Source: an uncultured Leptolyngbya sp. (GTDB lineage: Bacteria; Cyanobacteriota; Cyanobacteriia; Phormidesmidales; Phormidesmidaceae). Taken from it: a stretch of 17,141 nt of DNA. The notes beneath the pieces are model-generated. The model was not told the DNA's origin, did no database searches, and saw only the letters and a list, made by a program, of their open reading frames with translations. The stretch covers positions 1-17,141 of the forward strand of contig CALBPH010000792.1 of assembly GCA_937899365.1 (NCBI GenBank). Reading direction: 5' to 3'. The translations under genes and the position numbers were made by a program. Positions 1 to 6,627 of the stretch are shown here, piece by piece. Position 1 is the first letter of the stretch; every line of letters starts with the position of its first letter.

Positions 1-453
1 CAGCCAGATATTCTGCTGCCCGAGGATCCCACTTCTGCCCAGGACATGGGGTATGCGCTGCACCTGCTCACCTACGTAGCCAGCCCAGATCACATCAGCA
101 TCGTGGTCATGGTCAACCATCAGTTAGATTTCTTGGCTGACTGGGCCACCCATGTTCTCTATTTGCACCAGGGTAAGAAAATCAGCTATCAGCCCGTCGA
201 CCAGGTAGATTGGCTGGCCCTAAAACAGGACATCATTGCCCACCAAACCGATGATGATTGGGACGCCTACGGCTGCTATGGCACCCCCAACCCGCTATCC
301 AACTGCATTAATGGCATTAACAGCACCTATCCCAACGGGATGATGACCGTTAGTCGTTTGGATGCGCTCAATATTAAGTCGGTAGCCGACATTCCGAACC
401 GTCTGAATCACATTAGGCTGGCGAGGATCAACCTCAATTTTTTTGCGCAGTGA
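1..453 (+). CDS. ABC transporter ATP-binding protein, C-terminal fragment
   Basis: The reading frame is open from the first base, so the gene starts before the window. The first 15 visible residues align with a Walker B plus D-loop region: ILLPEDPTSAQD stands where ABC ATPases normally have hhhhDEPTSALD. About 25 residues later, VVMVNHQLDFLADWA fits the switch-histidine (H-loop) region, followed by the usual strand THVLYLHQGK. Walker A, the Q-loop and the signature motif are off-window, so neither substrate nor subfamily can be named; the NHQ H-loop recalls PhnC-like or metal-type importers, but this is weak. Two oddities: the Walker B acidic pair reads Glu-Asp instead of Asp-Glu, which could weaken hydrolysis, and the last 50 or so residues are read antisense to the 3' end of the response-regulator gene, suggesting loss of an earlier stop. 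Confident for the superfamily only. Confidence 0.75.
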   Translation, partial: QPDILLPEDPTSAQDMGYALHLLTYVASPDHISIVVMVNHQLDFLADWATHVLYLHQGKKISYQPVDQVDWLALKQDIIAHQTDDDWDAYGCYGTPNPLSNCINGINSTYPNGMMTVSRLDALNIKSVADIPNRLNHIRLARINLNFFAQ

Positions 454-1044
454 CAGCACGTGGGTGTCGACGGTGCGTGGATTATCAATGGCATCGGGCC
501 AGGCGCGCCGCAATAGGTCAGCTCTACTTAGGGGCGAACCCTCAGCCTGGGTTAGCACATAAATCAGGCTAAATTCCTGGGGTGTCAGGTCAATAAACTG
601 CTCCTTAAACCGCACCCGCCGCTGCACCAGATCAATATTTAAATCGCCATAGGTCAGGGACACTGGAGCCGTTATCTTACGGTTGCGTCGGGTCAACGCT
701 TCTACCCGAGCCAAAAACTCCTGCATGCCAAAAGGCTTTTTGAGATAATCGTCAGCCCCTGCCTGTAACCCCGCCACCACATCCGGTTCCCCCGATTTGG
801 CAGAGAGGATCATAATCAGCGGACGTCCCCGCTGCTGTAGCCACTGACAAAGCTCCAACCCGCTGCCATCCGCCAGCTCCGTTTCCATAATGACTAGGTT
901 AGGTTGGGCTGTCTGAAAGGTTTCCTTCGCCCGCATCATGTCAGCAGACTGATTGACTCGATAACCTGCCTGCTGAAGATGCCAACTAAGTAGCGATCGC
1001 AGATGGGGATTACCCTCGATAATTTGAATACACGTAGAGGCCAC
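295..1044 (-). CDS. Atypical OmpR/PhoB-family response regulator, NblR-like
   Basis: A DNA-binding two-component response regulator of 249 residues. Residues 5-118 form a receiver domain and about 126-225 a winged-helix OmpR-type DNA-binding domain (IDLTPQEFSLIYVL, then TVDTHVLSLRKKIE and TVRNVGYRLN). The receiver lacks canonical phosphorylation residues: the phosphoacceptor Asp is Glu54 (LVIMETEL) and the N-terminal acidic pair is Glu10-Gly11 (QIIEGNP). The switch residues Ser81 and Lys103 (LKKPF) are kept. This pattern and the conserved start CIQIIEGNPHLRSLLSWHLQQ recall cyanobacterial NblR, whose activity is reported to be independent of phosphorylation, and which controls phycobilisome breakdown under nutrient stress. 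The NblR assignment is from memory and was not searched. Start is GTG at 1044 with no clear ribosome binding site. The last 20 or so residues, after RLNIERIQ, look like a divergent tail and overlap the convergent ABC gene. A candidate NtcA promoter lies upstream. Confidence 0.88.
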   Translation of the reverse strand: MASTCIQIIEGNPHLRSLLSWHLQQAGYRVNQSADMMRAKETFQTAQPNLVIMETELADGSGLELCQWLQQRGRPLIMILSAKSGEPDVVAGLQAGADDYLKKPFGMQEFLARVEALTRRNRKITAPVSLTYGDLNIDLVQRRVRFKEQFIDLTPQEFSLIYVLTQAEGSPLSRADLLRRAWPDAIDNPRTVDTHVLSLRKKIEVDPRQPNVIQTVRNVGYRLNIERIQTTNGHHPVGIGAVNAINAVG

Positions 1045-1084
1045 AGCTAACCAAGAAGCCCAGGCTTCATAACACTCTCGTAGA

Positions 1085-1126
1085 ACAGTATCAAAGACCT
1101 TAAGAATATTTTGTAGTTGCGGCTAC
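1085..1126 (-). promoter_or_regulatory. Candidate NtcA-activated promoter of the response regulator
   Basis: Read on the minus strand, a GTA-N8-TAC palindrome (1113-1126) is followed after exactly 22 nt by TACTGT (1085-1090). This matches the consensus for NtcA-activated promoters, GTA-N8-TAC, N22-24, TA-N3-T. The implied transcription start is near 1078, which puts the box centre at -41.5 and leaves a leader of about 33 nt before the GTG at 1044. A bare GTA-N8-TAC is expected about four times per 17 kb by chance, so the weight rests on the -10 match, the spacing and the position. Confidence 0.45.
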
Positions 1127-1192
1127 GGGGAATGCATCCGTATTCTTATCTGAGCTTTGTGTAGATACCCATAGCTGCAAGTACATAGCTAC

Positions 1193-1219
1193 CACTCAGT
1201 CACGTAAACCCACTGAGTG
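1193..1219. repeat. 8-bp perfect inverted repeat (CACTCAGT / ACTGAGTG)
   Basis: The arms 1193-1200 and 1212-1219 are perfect complements around 11 nt. The repeat sits between two divergent genes, so it may be an operator or a hairpin in a leader. No T tract follows, so it is not an obvious terminator. Confidence 0.4.
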
Positions 1220-1532
1220 AACCCTATACATTTGCAAAAGAAAATATAACTGCCCCTAGCTAAGCTGATAAAATCTTAGAGAGAGTACGGAAAAAACAAA
1301 AAAAGTTTACATAAACATCCGAACTCGAGAGTGGACATTACTGTATCTACCCCTTCAATTCACGTTCCTACTCTTTTTGATTCGTCACTACATAAGCCTG
1401 CCCCCTGCAGCCCCCTCAGATAAATGTCGGTTATTTAGCAGAAAGTACACCCACAAACCCACCATTATTTAACTAACCCGCAGCGATAGCAGATTGGTCC
1501 CGAGTGATCGGTATAGAGGAGACCCATACACC

Positions 1533-1781
1533 ATGCTTCAAGACGCAAAATCAATTCGCTATTACCAGAGAATTACAGATGCCCTAGTAGATCAGTGGAA
1601 CCGTGGTTACCGTTCCGATGATCTGCGGCGCTATGTTGCCGGTTACCTGGCGGCTCTCCGCCATGCCGATGCCCTAGAGCCTTACCTGGTCCATCGTTTA
1701 GAGGAGGAAGTCAATCGATTTATGTTTGACACCTCAAACTTTGCCGTAGCCCAACCCCAGCCAGAGCCAGATTATCGATAG
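1533..1781 (+). CDS. Small conserved cyanobacterial protein, DUF6761-like
   Basis: A soluble, mostly helical protein of 82 residues with no membrane segment and no known catalytic motif. The order MLQDAKSIRYYQ, then DDLRRYVAGYLAALRHADALEPYLVHRLEEEV, then the C-terminal PQPEPDYR is as I remember for a small family restricted to cyanobacteria and labelled DUF6761; its function is unknown to me. The ATG at 1533 is preferred over the in-frame TTG at 1494 because a strong Shine-Dalgarno AGAGGAG (1515-1521) lies 11 nt before it and the family starts with MLQD. It is followed at once by a long perfect hairpin, and the next gene converges from the other strand, so it is probably transcribed alone. 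Charged residues are concentrated in the middle helix (RLEEEVNRF), which could be a contact surface; this is inference. Confidence 0.85.
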   Translation: MLQDAKSIRYYQRITDALVDQWNRGYRSDDLRRYVAGYLAALRHADALEPYLVHRLEEEVNRFMFDTSNFAVAQPQPEPDYR

Positions 1782-1824
1782 TGTTTTGAGTGGCGGCCAT
1801 TTTCAGGGGCCGCCACTCAAAACA
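1782..1824 (+). terminator. Perfect 17-bp hairpin after the DUF6761-like gene
   Basis: Arms 1782-1798 and 1808-1824 are perfectly complementary around a 9-nt loop, starting one base after the stop codon. No T tract follows. The position between convergent genes suggests a terminator or an mRNA 3'-end stabiliser that could act in both directions. Confidence 0.65.
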
Positions 1825-1855
1825 TAGTCAACGACGTGATTTCAACGCGATTACA

Positions 1856-1884
1856 GAAGGCGTATCCCCAGCGGATGCGCCTTC
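1856..1884 (-). terminator. 12-bp hairpin between convergent genes, candidate grxD terminator
   Basis: GAAGGCGTATCC (1856-1867) pairs with GGATGCGCCTTC (1873-1884) with one mismatch around a 5-nt loop, 33 nt beyond the glutaredoxin stop codon. No U tract is present on either strand. It probably ends or protects the minus-strand transcript. Confidence 0.45.
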
Positions 1885-1916
1885 AAATCTATGGAATTTT
1901 GAAAATCTTTAATCTT

Positions 1917-2240
1917 TTAAGACGCTAGGGCGACTTCAACCATCTCTTGAAGCTTCCCATTCTGATACAGCTCGATCATGATGTCTGAACCACCGATAAA
2001 CTCCCCATTGATATAAACCTGGGGAATAGTTGGCCAGTTGGAATATTCCTTGATGCCCTGGCGAATGTCATAGTCCGATAGGACATCAATGGTTTCGTAA
2101 GGCGCCCCTAAGGAGTTAAGAATCTGAGCCACATTATTAGAAAAGCCACACTGGGGCATCAGCTTGGTGCCTTTCATGAACACAAGAATTTTGTTGGATG
2201 TGACCAAGCTGTCGATTTTTTCTTTGACGTCTGGAGACAT
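1917..2240 (-). CDS. grxD: Grx4-family monothiol glutaredoxin (CGFS type)
   Basis: A 107-residue cytosolic glutaredoxin of the monothiol CGFS class, which binds a glutathione-ligated [2Fe-2S] cluster as a dimer and passes clusters to targets or to BolA proteins. Visible hallmarks: Lys23 in FMKG, active site Cys31-Gly-Phe-Ser34, the WPTIPQVYINGEF block (69-81) with the cis-Pro glutathione site, and GGSD (83-86). The ATG at 2240 is preferred over the in-frame TTG at 2255 because MSPDVKEKID is where family members start and the length then matches the usual 105-110. It lies 167 nt downstream of bolA on the same strand, and the pair is a well-known functional partnership. A perfect TATAAT about 43 nt upstream suggests its own promoter, so the two may or may not be co-transcribed. 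Assignment is very secure. Confidence 0.96.
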   Translation of the reverse strand: MSPDVKEKIDSLVTSNKILVFMKGTKLMPQCGFSNNVAQILNSLGAPYETIDVLSDYDIRQGIKEYSNWPTIPQVYINGEFIGGSDIMIELYQNGKLQEMVEVALAS

Positions 2241-2283
2241 GGTTACAGCACTCAATGATTGGGCTAATTATTTGCTGCTGTCG

Positions 2284-2289
2284 ATTATA
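2284..2289 (-). promoter_or_regulatory. -10 element (TATAAT) for the glutaredoxin gene
   Basis: The minus strand reads TATAAT here, 43 nt upstream of the ATG at 2240, giving a leader of about 37 nt. No convincing -35 hexamer was seen at 16-18 nt spacing, so this is an extended or activator-dependent promoter at best. Confidence 0.4.
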
Positions 2290-2407
2290 AAGGGATAGGC
2301 CCGCCTGCGATAACCACCATTGGTCAGTACATCACAGACTGATTCATTCCGAAGACCGGCAACAGCAGTTGTTTCAATGATCTTATCGGACTGTCTGCCA
2401 GGTGGCA

Positions 2408-2659
2408 TTAAGTCTGCTGGGCCCACTCGTCAGGGGTAAAGGTTTTGAGGGTTAGGGCATGGAGATCGCCAGAGGCCATTGCTGCGTTTACGCTTCCGTA
2501 AACCAGCTGATGCTGCTTAATAAGGTTAAGGCCTTCAAACGATGTGGATACAATCGTAGCCTGATAGTGATCTTGGGTGCCTGTCAGGTCTTGGACAATG
2601 ACCTTGGCATCAGGCATCTTGGATTTGATTAATTGCTCTACTTGGTCTGCAGGAATCAT
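2408..2659 (-). CDS. bolA: BolA family protein
   Basis: An 83-residue BolA/IbaG-type protein. The family is a small class II KH-like fold that binds a shared [2Fe-2S] cluster with CGFS glutaredoxins; bacterial members also affect morphology and transcription. Visible family residues: DHYQATIVSTSFEG (30-43) with His31, the LIKQHQLVYGSV helix with the invariant His50 cluster ligand, and DLHALTLKTFTPDEW (65-79) with His67 and the closing Pro-Asp-Glu-Trp. Length and start (ATG at 2659) fit the family; no strong Shine-Dalgarno is visible. The gene is directly upstream of the CGFS glutaredoxin on the same strand, the standard genomic pairing. The upstream region has a tandem 18-bp direct repeat around a possible -10 (TAGAAT at 2712-2717 on the minus strand). 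No phycobilisome or division gene is near, so an Fe-S role is the best inference. Confidence 0.94.
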   Translation of the reverse strand: MIPADQVEQLIKSKMPDAKVIVQDLTGTQDHYQATIVSTSFEGLNLIKQHQLVYGSVNAAMASGDLHALTLKTFTPDEWAQQT

Positions 2660-2959
2660 GGTGTTGGTCTGTCAATGAACGTTACGCCTGACTTCTATGC
2701 CTGACTAAAGTATTCTATGTCTGACTAAAGCAATAGGGTAGCAGTAGTCTGAGTTGAGCAACCGGCATCTCGAAATGCGCTGTTGCCAATTTAAGCAATG
2801 CACCCATTTGTTAGGAACGCCCTATGCCAACATCTTGCAGATAAAACCATGCCCAGGTTTGCCAACGCCCAAAAGCCTAAGACCAATTGTGCCGAATCAG
2901 TGGCCATCAGCCCCACGGCATCAGAGCGAATTTCACGGAGTTAAGTCCCCGTCTATCGT
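2660..2959. other. Intergenic region upstream of bolA
   Basis: No convincing gene. Apart from the 18-bp direct repeat near bolA, nothing structured was recognised. A 69-codon plus-strand frame here starts with TTG, has no ribosome binding site and looks spurious. Confidence 0.5.
2693..2730. repeat. Tandem 18-bp direct repeat upstream of bolA
   Basis: TTCTATGCCTGACTAAAG (2693-2710) recurs at 2713-2730 with one change and a 20-bp period. It lies 34-71 bp upstream of the bolA start and overlaps its possible -10 element, so it may be a regulator binding site. Confidence 0.5.
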
Positions 2960-3994
2960 CTAGGGCTCTGTGGTGGTTGCTGTCTCCTCTGCTTCAACAT
3001 AGGGCTGTGCCACGAACCCGATTTCGAGCAGCTGATCGTATGCTTGTTTGCCCAGTGCGCGGGTAGGGTTTTGGCTACCCAGCACCTCCACCAGTAGTGG
3101 AATTGCCAGGGTAGGCTGCTGCTGTGCTTGATAGGCAAGGGCCAATCGTAATGTGGCCTGATCCCGAAGCTCAGCCGCCTCTAGGGCTTTTTGACGCATC
3201 TCATTGCTAACGCGACTGTCAATCCCTGTAAACGTCGTGAACAGGGTCTGATAGTGGCTAGACGAGGTATTTAAAGTTTTCCGGGCACTTTGCAAACGGT
3301 CTGCGGCCGTAGCGTAGTCAGCGGCGGCATAGGCCCCCTCAGCTTCTGCCATCAAGAGTTCAGCAGCTCTGATACCGGTGGGGCTATCGTCCTGGTTAAG
3401 GGGGCGAGCCACATCGGCTACCGCTGCACTTGGGTCTTCAGAACCGGTGCGCCGATAGGGACGGCTAACAAAGCCCAATTCAAACAGCTGTCGATATGAA
3501 TCTAAACCCAGATCGCGAGCAGGTCCCTGGCTTTGTACAATCTCTACCAGCAGCGGCACAGCCAGCTCAGCTTGCCCCTGGGCGCGGTAGATGAGGGCCT
3601 GACGCAGCGTGGCCAGGTCACGCATCTGAGCTGCGTCTCGAGCATTGGTCCGCAGAGCGCCACTGATATCAGCATCAATGCCCGTAAATGCGGCAGCGAT
3701 TTCCTGATAGCTAGTGGAGGTTTGATTTAGATTTTCTCTGGCTGCTTGTAGCTTACGGATGGCCAAATCATAGTTTTGACTGTCAATGGCAGCTTCCGCC
3801 TCCGCCAGCAGGTTCTCCCCAGCGTCTAGCCCTAGACTATCCATGTCTACTTGGGCTAAAAGTGTGGGTTGTTGTAGTACCGTTTCTTTAGCGGTCTCCG
3901 CGGCTGACGTTGGGACAGACATCAGAGCTAGGCTGGCGGCTGCTCCCAACAAGGAGAACGTACTTGGTTGGATGATGCGCGATAAGGAAACCAT
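2960..3994 (-). CDS. Secreted protein with two tandem copies of a helical domain
   Basis: I do not recognise a named family. From the ATG at 3994 the product has 344 residues with a signal peptide: MVSLSR, a hydrophobic run about 12-27, then a likely AxA-type cut near SVPTSAA. The mature protein is two copies of one domain of about 119 residues (62-180 and 213-332) joined by a Pro/Asp-rich linker. Matched landmarks are LLAEAEAAIDSQNYDLAIRK with LLMAEAEGAYAAADYATAAD, FTGID in both, LRQALIYRAQGQ with LRLALAYQAQQQ, LLVEIVQSQ with LLVEVLGSQ, and GFVSRPY with GFVAQPY. The pattern of paired amphipathic helices resembles TPR-like solenoids. The in-frame TTG at 4030 would precede the signal peptide with an unlikely leader. 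It is divergent from the protease gene with about 130 bp between them, which could mean shared control. Probably periplasmic; function unknown. Confidence 0.82.
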   Translation of the reverse strand: MVSLSRIIQPSTFSLLGAAASLALMSVPTSAAETAKETVLQQPTLLAQVDMDSLGLDAGENLLAEAEAAIDSQNYDLAIRKLQAARENLNQTSTSYQEIAAAFTGIDADISGALRTNARDAAQMRDLATLRQALIYRAQGQAELAVPLLVEIVQSQGPARDLGLDSYRQLFELGFVSRPYRRTGSEDPSAAVADVARPLNQDDSPTGIRAAELLMAEAEGAYAAADYATAADRLQSARKTLNTSSSHYQTLFTTFTGIDSRVSNEMRQKALEAAELRDQATLRLALAYQAQQQPTLAIPLLVEVLGSQNPTRALGKQAYDQLLEIGFVAQPYVEAEETATTTEP

Positions 3995-4033
3995 GGAGCC
4001 AACTAAATTGATGACAAGGCAGGATAACAAAGC

Positions 4034-4088
4034 GTAACGATTTGCCCTATGGCGGTGCGTTAGTTTTCAAACCCTAATATATCGTTAC
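4034..4088. promoter_or_regulatory. Divergent promoter region with spaced inverted repeat
   Basis: GTAACGAT (4034-4041) and its complement ATCGTTAC (4081-4088) flank 39 nt between the secreted-protein gene and the protease gene. TAATAT at 4075-4080 could be the protease -10. The arms may be half-sites for a shared regulator; chance is also possible. Confidence 0.3.
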
Positions 4089-4127
4089 AGAGGTTATCAA
4101 TACACCCGTCCTAGATTTTCAGGCATT

Positions 4128-6269
4128 GTGCCTATTGTCAAAGTGGATACTATCCGTGAAATATCTGAAATGACTGCAGGAGAAAGCTTACAGGGAGTCA
4201 ACCCAGCGCAAACAGGATTGATTTTGCAGCGCGGTGGCGAGGAGCTACGGCTCCATAAGGTCCCCGATTGGCTGACGATTCGATGTGAAGACCTAACGCA
4301 GCAGGATGCCCTAATTGAGCAGCTCAAGACCCTGTGGCGTCCCTTGGCTGCCAAATCAGTGGCAAGGGGACAGCTGATAGCCTTTAAGGTGCGTCGGCAA
4401 CAGCTAGAGACCTGTCTGCAACAGGCTCGACAGATAGACCGTGTCAAGTTTGCCAGCCATGTTTATGAATTGGCAGCTAGTCCCAATACCCATCTCTATT
4501 TGCTTGAGCAAATTACGGTGCAGTTTTCGACGGGATTTCCTCTACGAACCATTGATGAACTGGCAAAGGAGCTGGGGTTGATTCGTGAGAAAGGGTTGGC
4601 CGGGGCAGAGCGCACCTATATTTTTCGAGTTGATAAGGCCGCGGTGGAAAATCCGGTAAAGCTGGCCAACCGTTTAATGCGCTATGCCCAGGTACTGGTG
4701 GCAGAACCCAACGTGGTGGTGTCCACCGCGCCGCTATATCGCCCCAAGGATCAGCTTTACAGTAAGCAGTGGCATCTGCAGCATCAGGGTGGTCGTGGGT
4801 TGGCGGTAAATTCCCATATTGCGGCAGAAAAAGCCTGGGATATTACCCGTGGTAGTCGTTCGGTGGTAATTGCAATCACCGATGATGCCTTTGATCTCAA
4901 TCATCCCGACTTGCAGGGCATGGGCAAACTGGTGGCACCTTGGGATCTCAAGCATCGAGATGGGCTACCCATGCCTAGCCAGGATTATGAAAACCATGGC
5001 ACGGCGGTGGCCGGGTTGGCCGTGGCGGAGGAAACCGGCAGCGGTGTGGTCGGTGTGGCTCCAGGCTGTAGTTTTATGCCGATTCAAACCACGGGCTATT
5101 TGGATGATGAGTCGATTGAGCAGCTGTTTGAATGGACGATTGAGCAGGGTGCCTCGGTGATTTCCTGCAGCTGGTCTCCCGCAGCGGTGTATTTCCCCCT
5201 ATCCCTACGTCAGCGCAATGCCATTAATCAGGCCGCTACCAAGGGGCGTAACGGTAAGGGCTGTGTTGTGCTTTTTTCAGCGGGTAATGCTAATCGTCCC
5301 TTAAATGGCAAGGTGCGAGAGCTGGGTTGGCCTAGGAACGCTCTTAAGGGGGTTACCCAGTGGCTTGGCGGTTTTGCCATGCATCCAGACGTGATTACCG
5401 TGTCGGCCAGCACCAGCTTGAACCGTAAGGCGGCCTATAGCAACTGGGGGAAGCATGTATCGGTGGCCGCCCCCAGTAACAATGGCGCCCCCAGTATGGC
5501 GCTACCCAATGTGGGCCAGGTGGAAACGGGGCCGCCCATTAAGGGTGCCTTGGATGGATTGGGGATGACAACTTCTGACCGCACCGGTGGATCTGGCTAC
5601 AGCTGCAGTAGCAACTCCAGGGGTTTTGGGGGCACGTCCAGCGCCTGTCCGGTGGTGGCCGGGGTGGTGGGGCTGATGCTATCGGCCAATCCAGATCTGA
5701 CAGCTGGAGATGTTAAGCAAATTTTGCAGGATACCGCCGATAAAATTGAAGATGATAGCCCTGACCCTCAGCTGGGGTTAACCTATGGCCGTTATGACAA
5801 CCGTGGTCATTCCCGCTGGTTTGGCTACGGTAAGGTGAACGCCTATGAAGCGGTCAAGGCCTCTCGCGATCGCCACCTAGCCAAGCGACGGCTGAGTAAA
5901 ACCATTGAGCAGACCAGTGCCGTAACCCTGACCATCCCCGCTGATAGGACGGCTATGCAACGGGCAGGAATTACGATTAATCAGCATGGCAAGGTGCAAG
6001 ATATTCAGGTTTATGTGGATATTCGCCATGGATTTTTGGGTGATTTATCCATTTCAGTCATTACCCCCCAGGGAATGTCTGTGCTGTTGCAGGGGCGCAC
6101 CCTGGGACGACAGACTCAGCTGCGTAAAACTTATACCTTTGAAACTACGCCAGCGTTGAGCCGGTTAATGAATCAAGGGATACATGGTCGTTGGCAGCTG
6201 AGAATTATGGACCACACTGAAACCCATCAAGGGCAATTGTTACAATGGTTACTAAGATTAGGTGTTTAG
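4128..6269 (+). CDS. Subtilisin-like (S8) serine protease with C-terminal P-domain
   Basis: A 713-residue serine endopeptidase. Triad in standard order: Asp252 in ITDDAFDLNHPDL, His290 in NHGTAVAG, Ser504 in GGTSSACPVVAG, with oxyanion Asn387 in FSAGN. About 590-713 is a proprotein-convertase P-domain (ITINQHGKVQDIQVYVDIRHGFLGDL ... GRWQLRIMD). Residues 115-200 (QITVQFSTGFPLRT ... VLVAEPNVVVS) look like a prodomain or inhibitor-like segment. No signal peptide is visible, which fits the cytoplasmic calcium-dependent proteases of cyanobacteria (PrcA-like) and argues against secretion. The only in-frame starts near the front are GTG at 4128 and ATG at 4170; a stop precedes GTG by five codons. 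I keep GTG, with the start uncertain. A terminator-like hairpin follows about 75 nt after the stop. The gene is divergent from the secreted two-domain protein; no substrate can be inferred. Confidence 0.93.
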   Translation: MPIVKVDTIREISEMTAGESLQGVNPAQTGLILQRGGEELRLHKVPDWLTIRCEDLTQQDALIEQLKTLWRPLAAKSVARGQLIAFKVRRQQLETCLQQARQIDRVKFASHVYELAASPNTHLYLLEQITVQFSTGFPLRTIDELAKELGLIREKGLAGAERTYIFRVDKAAVENPVKLANRLMRYAQVLVAEPNVVVSTAPLYRPKDQLYSKQWHLQHQGGRGLAVNSHIAAEKAWDITRGSRSVVIAITDDAFDLNHPDLQGMGKLVAPWDLKHRDGLPMPSQDYENHGTAVAGLAVAEETGSGVVGVAPGCSFMPIQTTGYLDDESIEQLFEWTIEQGASVISCSWSPAAVYFPLSLRQRNAINQAATKGRNGKGCVVLFSAGNANRPLNGKVRELGWPRNALKGVTQWLGGFAMHPDVITVSASTSLNRKAAYSNWGKHVSVAAPSNNGAPSMALPNVGQVETGPPIKGALDGLGMTTSDRTGGSGYSCSSNSRGFGGTSSACPVVAGVVGLMLSANPDLTAGDVKQILQDTADKIEDDSPDPQLGLTYGRYDNRGHSRWFGYGKVNAYEAVKASRDRHLAKRRLSKTIEQTSAVTLTIPADRTAMQRAGITINQHGKVQDIQVYVDIRHGFLGDLSISVITPQGMSVLLQGRTLGRQTQLRKTYTFETTPALSRLMNQGIHGRWQLRIMDHTETHQGQLLQWLLRLGV

Positions 6270-6627
6270 CAGATATCCGTAAGTAATTTGTCGTAGAGAT
6301 GAAAGCCTTGTGTTCCAGGCTTCTGAGCTTGCGGTATACCTGTTGAGTAAGGTTGGTAACATAGCTTACTCATTTTTATCCTGAGGATGCTAAATTTATG
6401 TTATGACGCTTTTATTAGCGCAATACTCGTTGCCAGCGTTGTGTGAGGAATTGGTTTACTGGTGTTATCTACACGTTCTTAGCTTGTGGCTTTTACGGAT
6501 TTGTGGGGACACCGCCAGTTGGCTTCAAGTATTAGGACATCAGGTTTTTAGTTGACATTTACCCCATTAGCATAAGTCAGGGATGCTAGTTGAGATTACA
6601 AGGACATAGTTGCGACTGCTGTTAAGG
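6270..6627. other. Gene-poor stretch between protease and the tRNA repeat array
   Basis: Apart from the terminator hairpin no gene or RNA is recognised. The segment around 6581-6600 has a faint resemblance to the spacer part of the repeat units downstream of tRNA-Pro and could be a fully decayed unit, but this is not strong enough to call. Confidence 0.4.
6344..6377 (+). terminator. Candidate intrinsic terminator of the protease gene
   Basis: TGAGTAAG (6344-6351) pairs with CTTACTCA (6365-6372), with a 13-nt loop, followed by a T tract from 6373. It lies 75 nt after the protease stop codon. A smaller 6-bp hairpin (6303-6308 with 6317-6322) precedes it. Confidence 0.6.

Larger units (their letters stand above)
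1045..1532. other. Intergenic region between divergent genes
   Basis: No gene is visible. Apart from the NtcA-type promoter near its left end, it holds a perfect 8-bp inverted repeat (1193-1200 with 1212-1219, 11-nt loop) and AT-rich stretches around 1232-1310 that could carry the promoter of the small gene at 1533. No convincing -35/-10 pair was found for that gene. Confidence 0.5.

Noticed and set aside
1306..1318. HLR1-like (RpaB) site, TTTACATAAACAT
   Set aside because: Only the first half resembles the TTACA direct-repeat consensus; the second half does not match well enough.
2754..2963. 69-codon plus-strand frame upstream of bolA
   Set aside because: TTG start, no ribosome binding site, unusual composition (many Pro, Cys), and no recognisable similarity.
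6356..6369. Second perfect GTA-N8-TAC (NtcA-like)
   Set aside because: It falls inside a terminator-like hairpin downstream of the protease, has no gene at suitable distance, and about four such matches are expected by chance per window.
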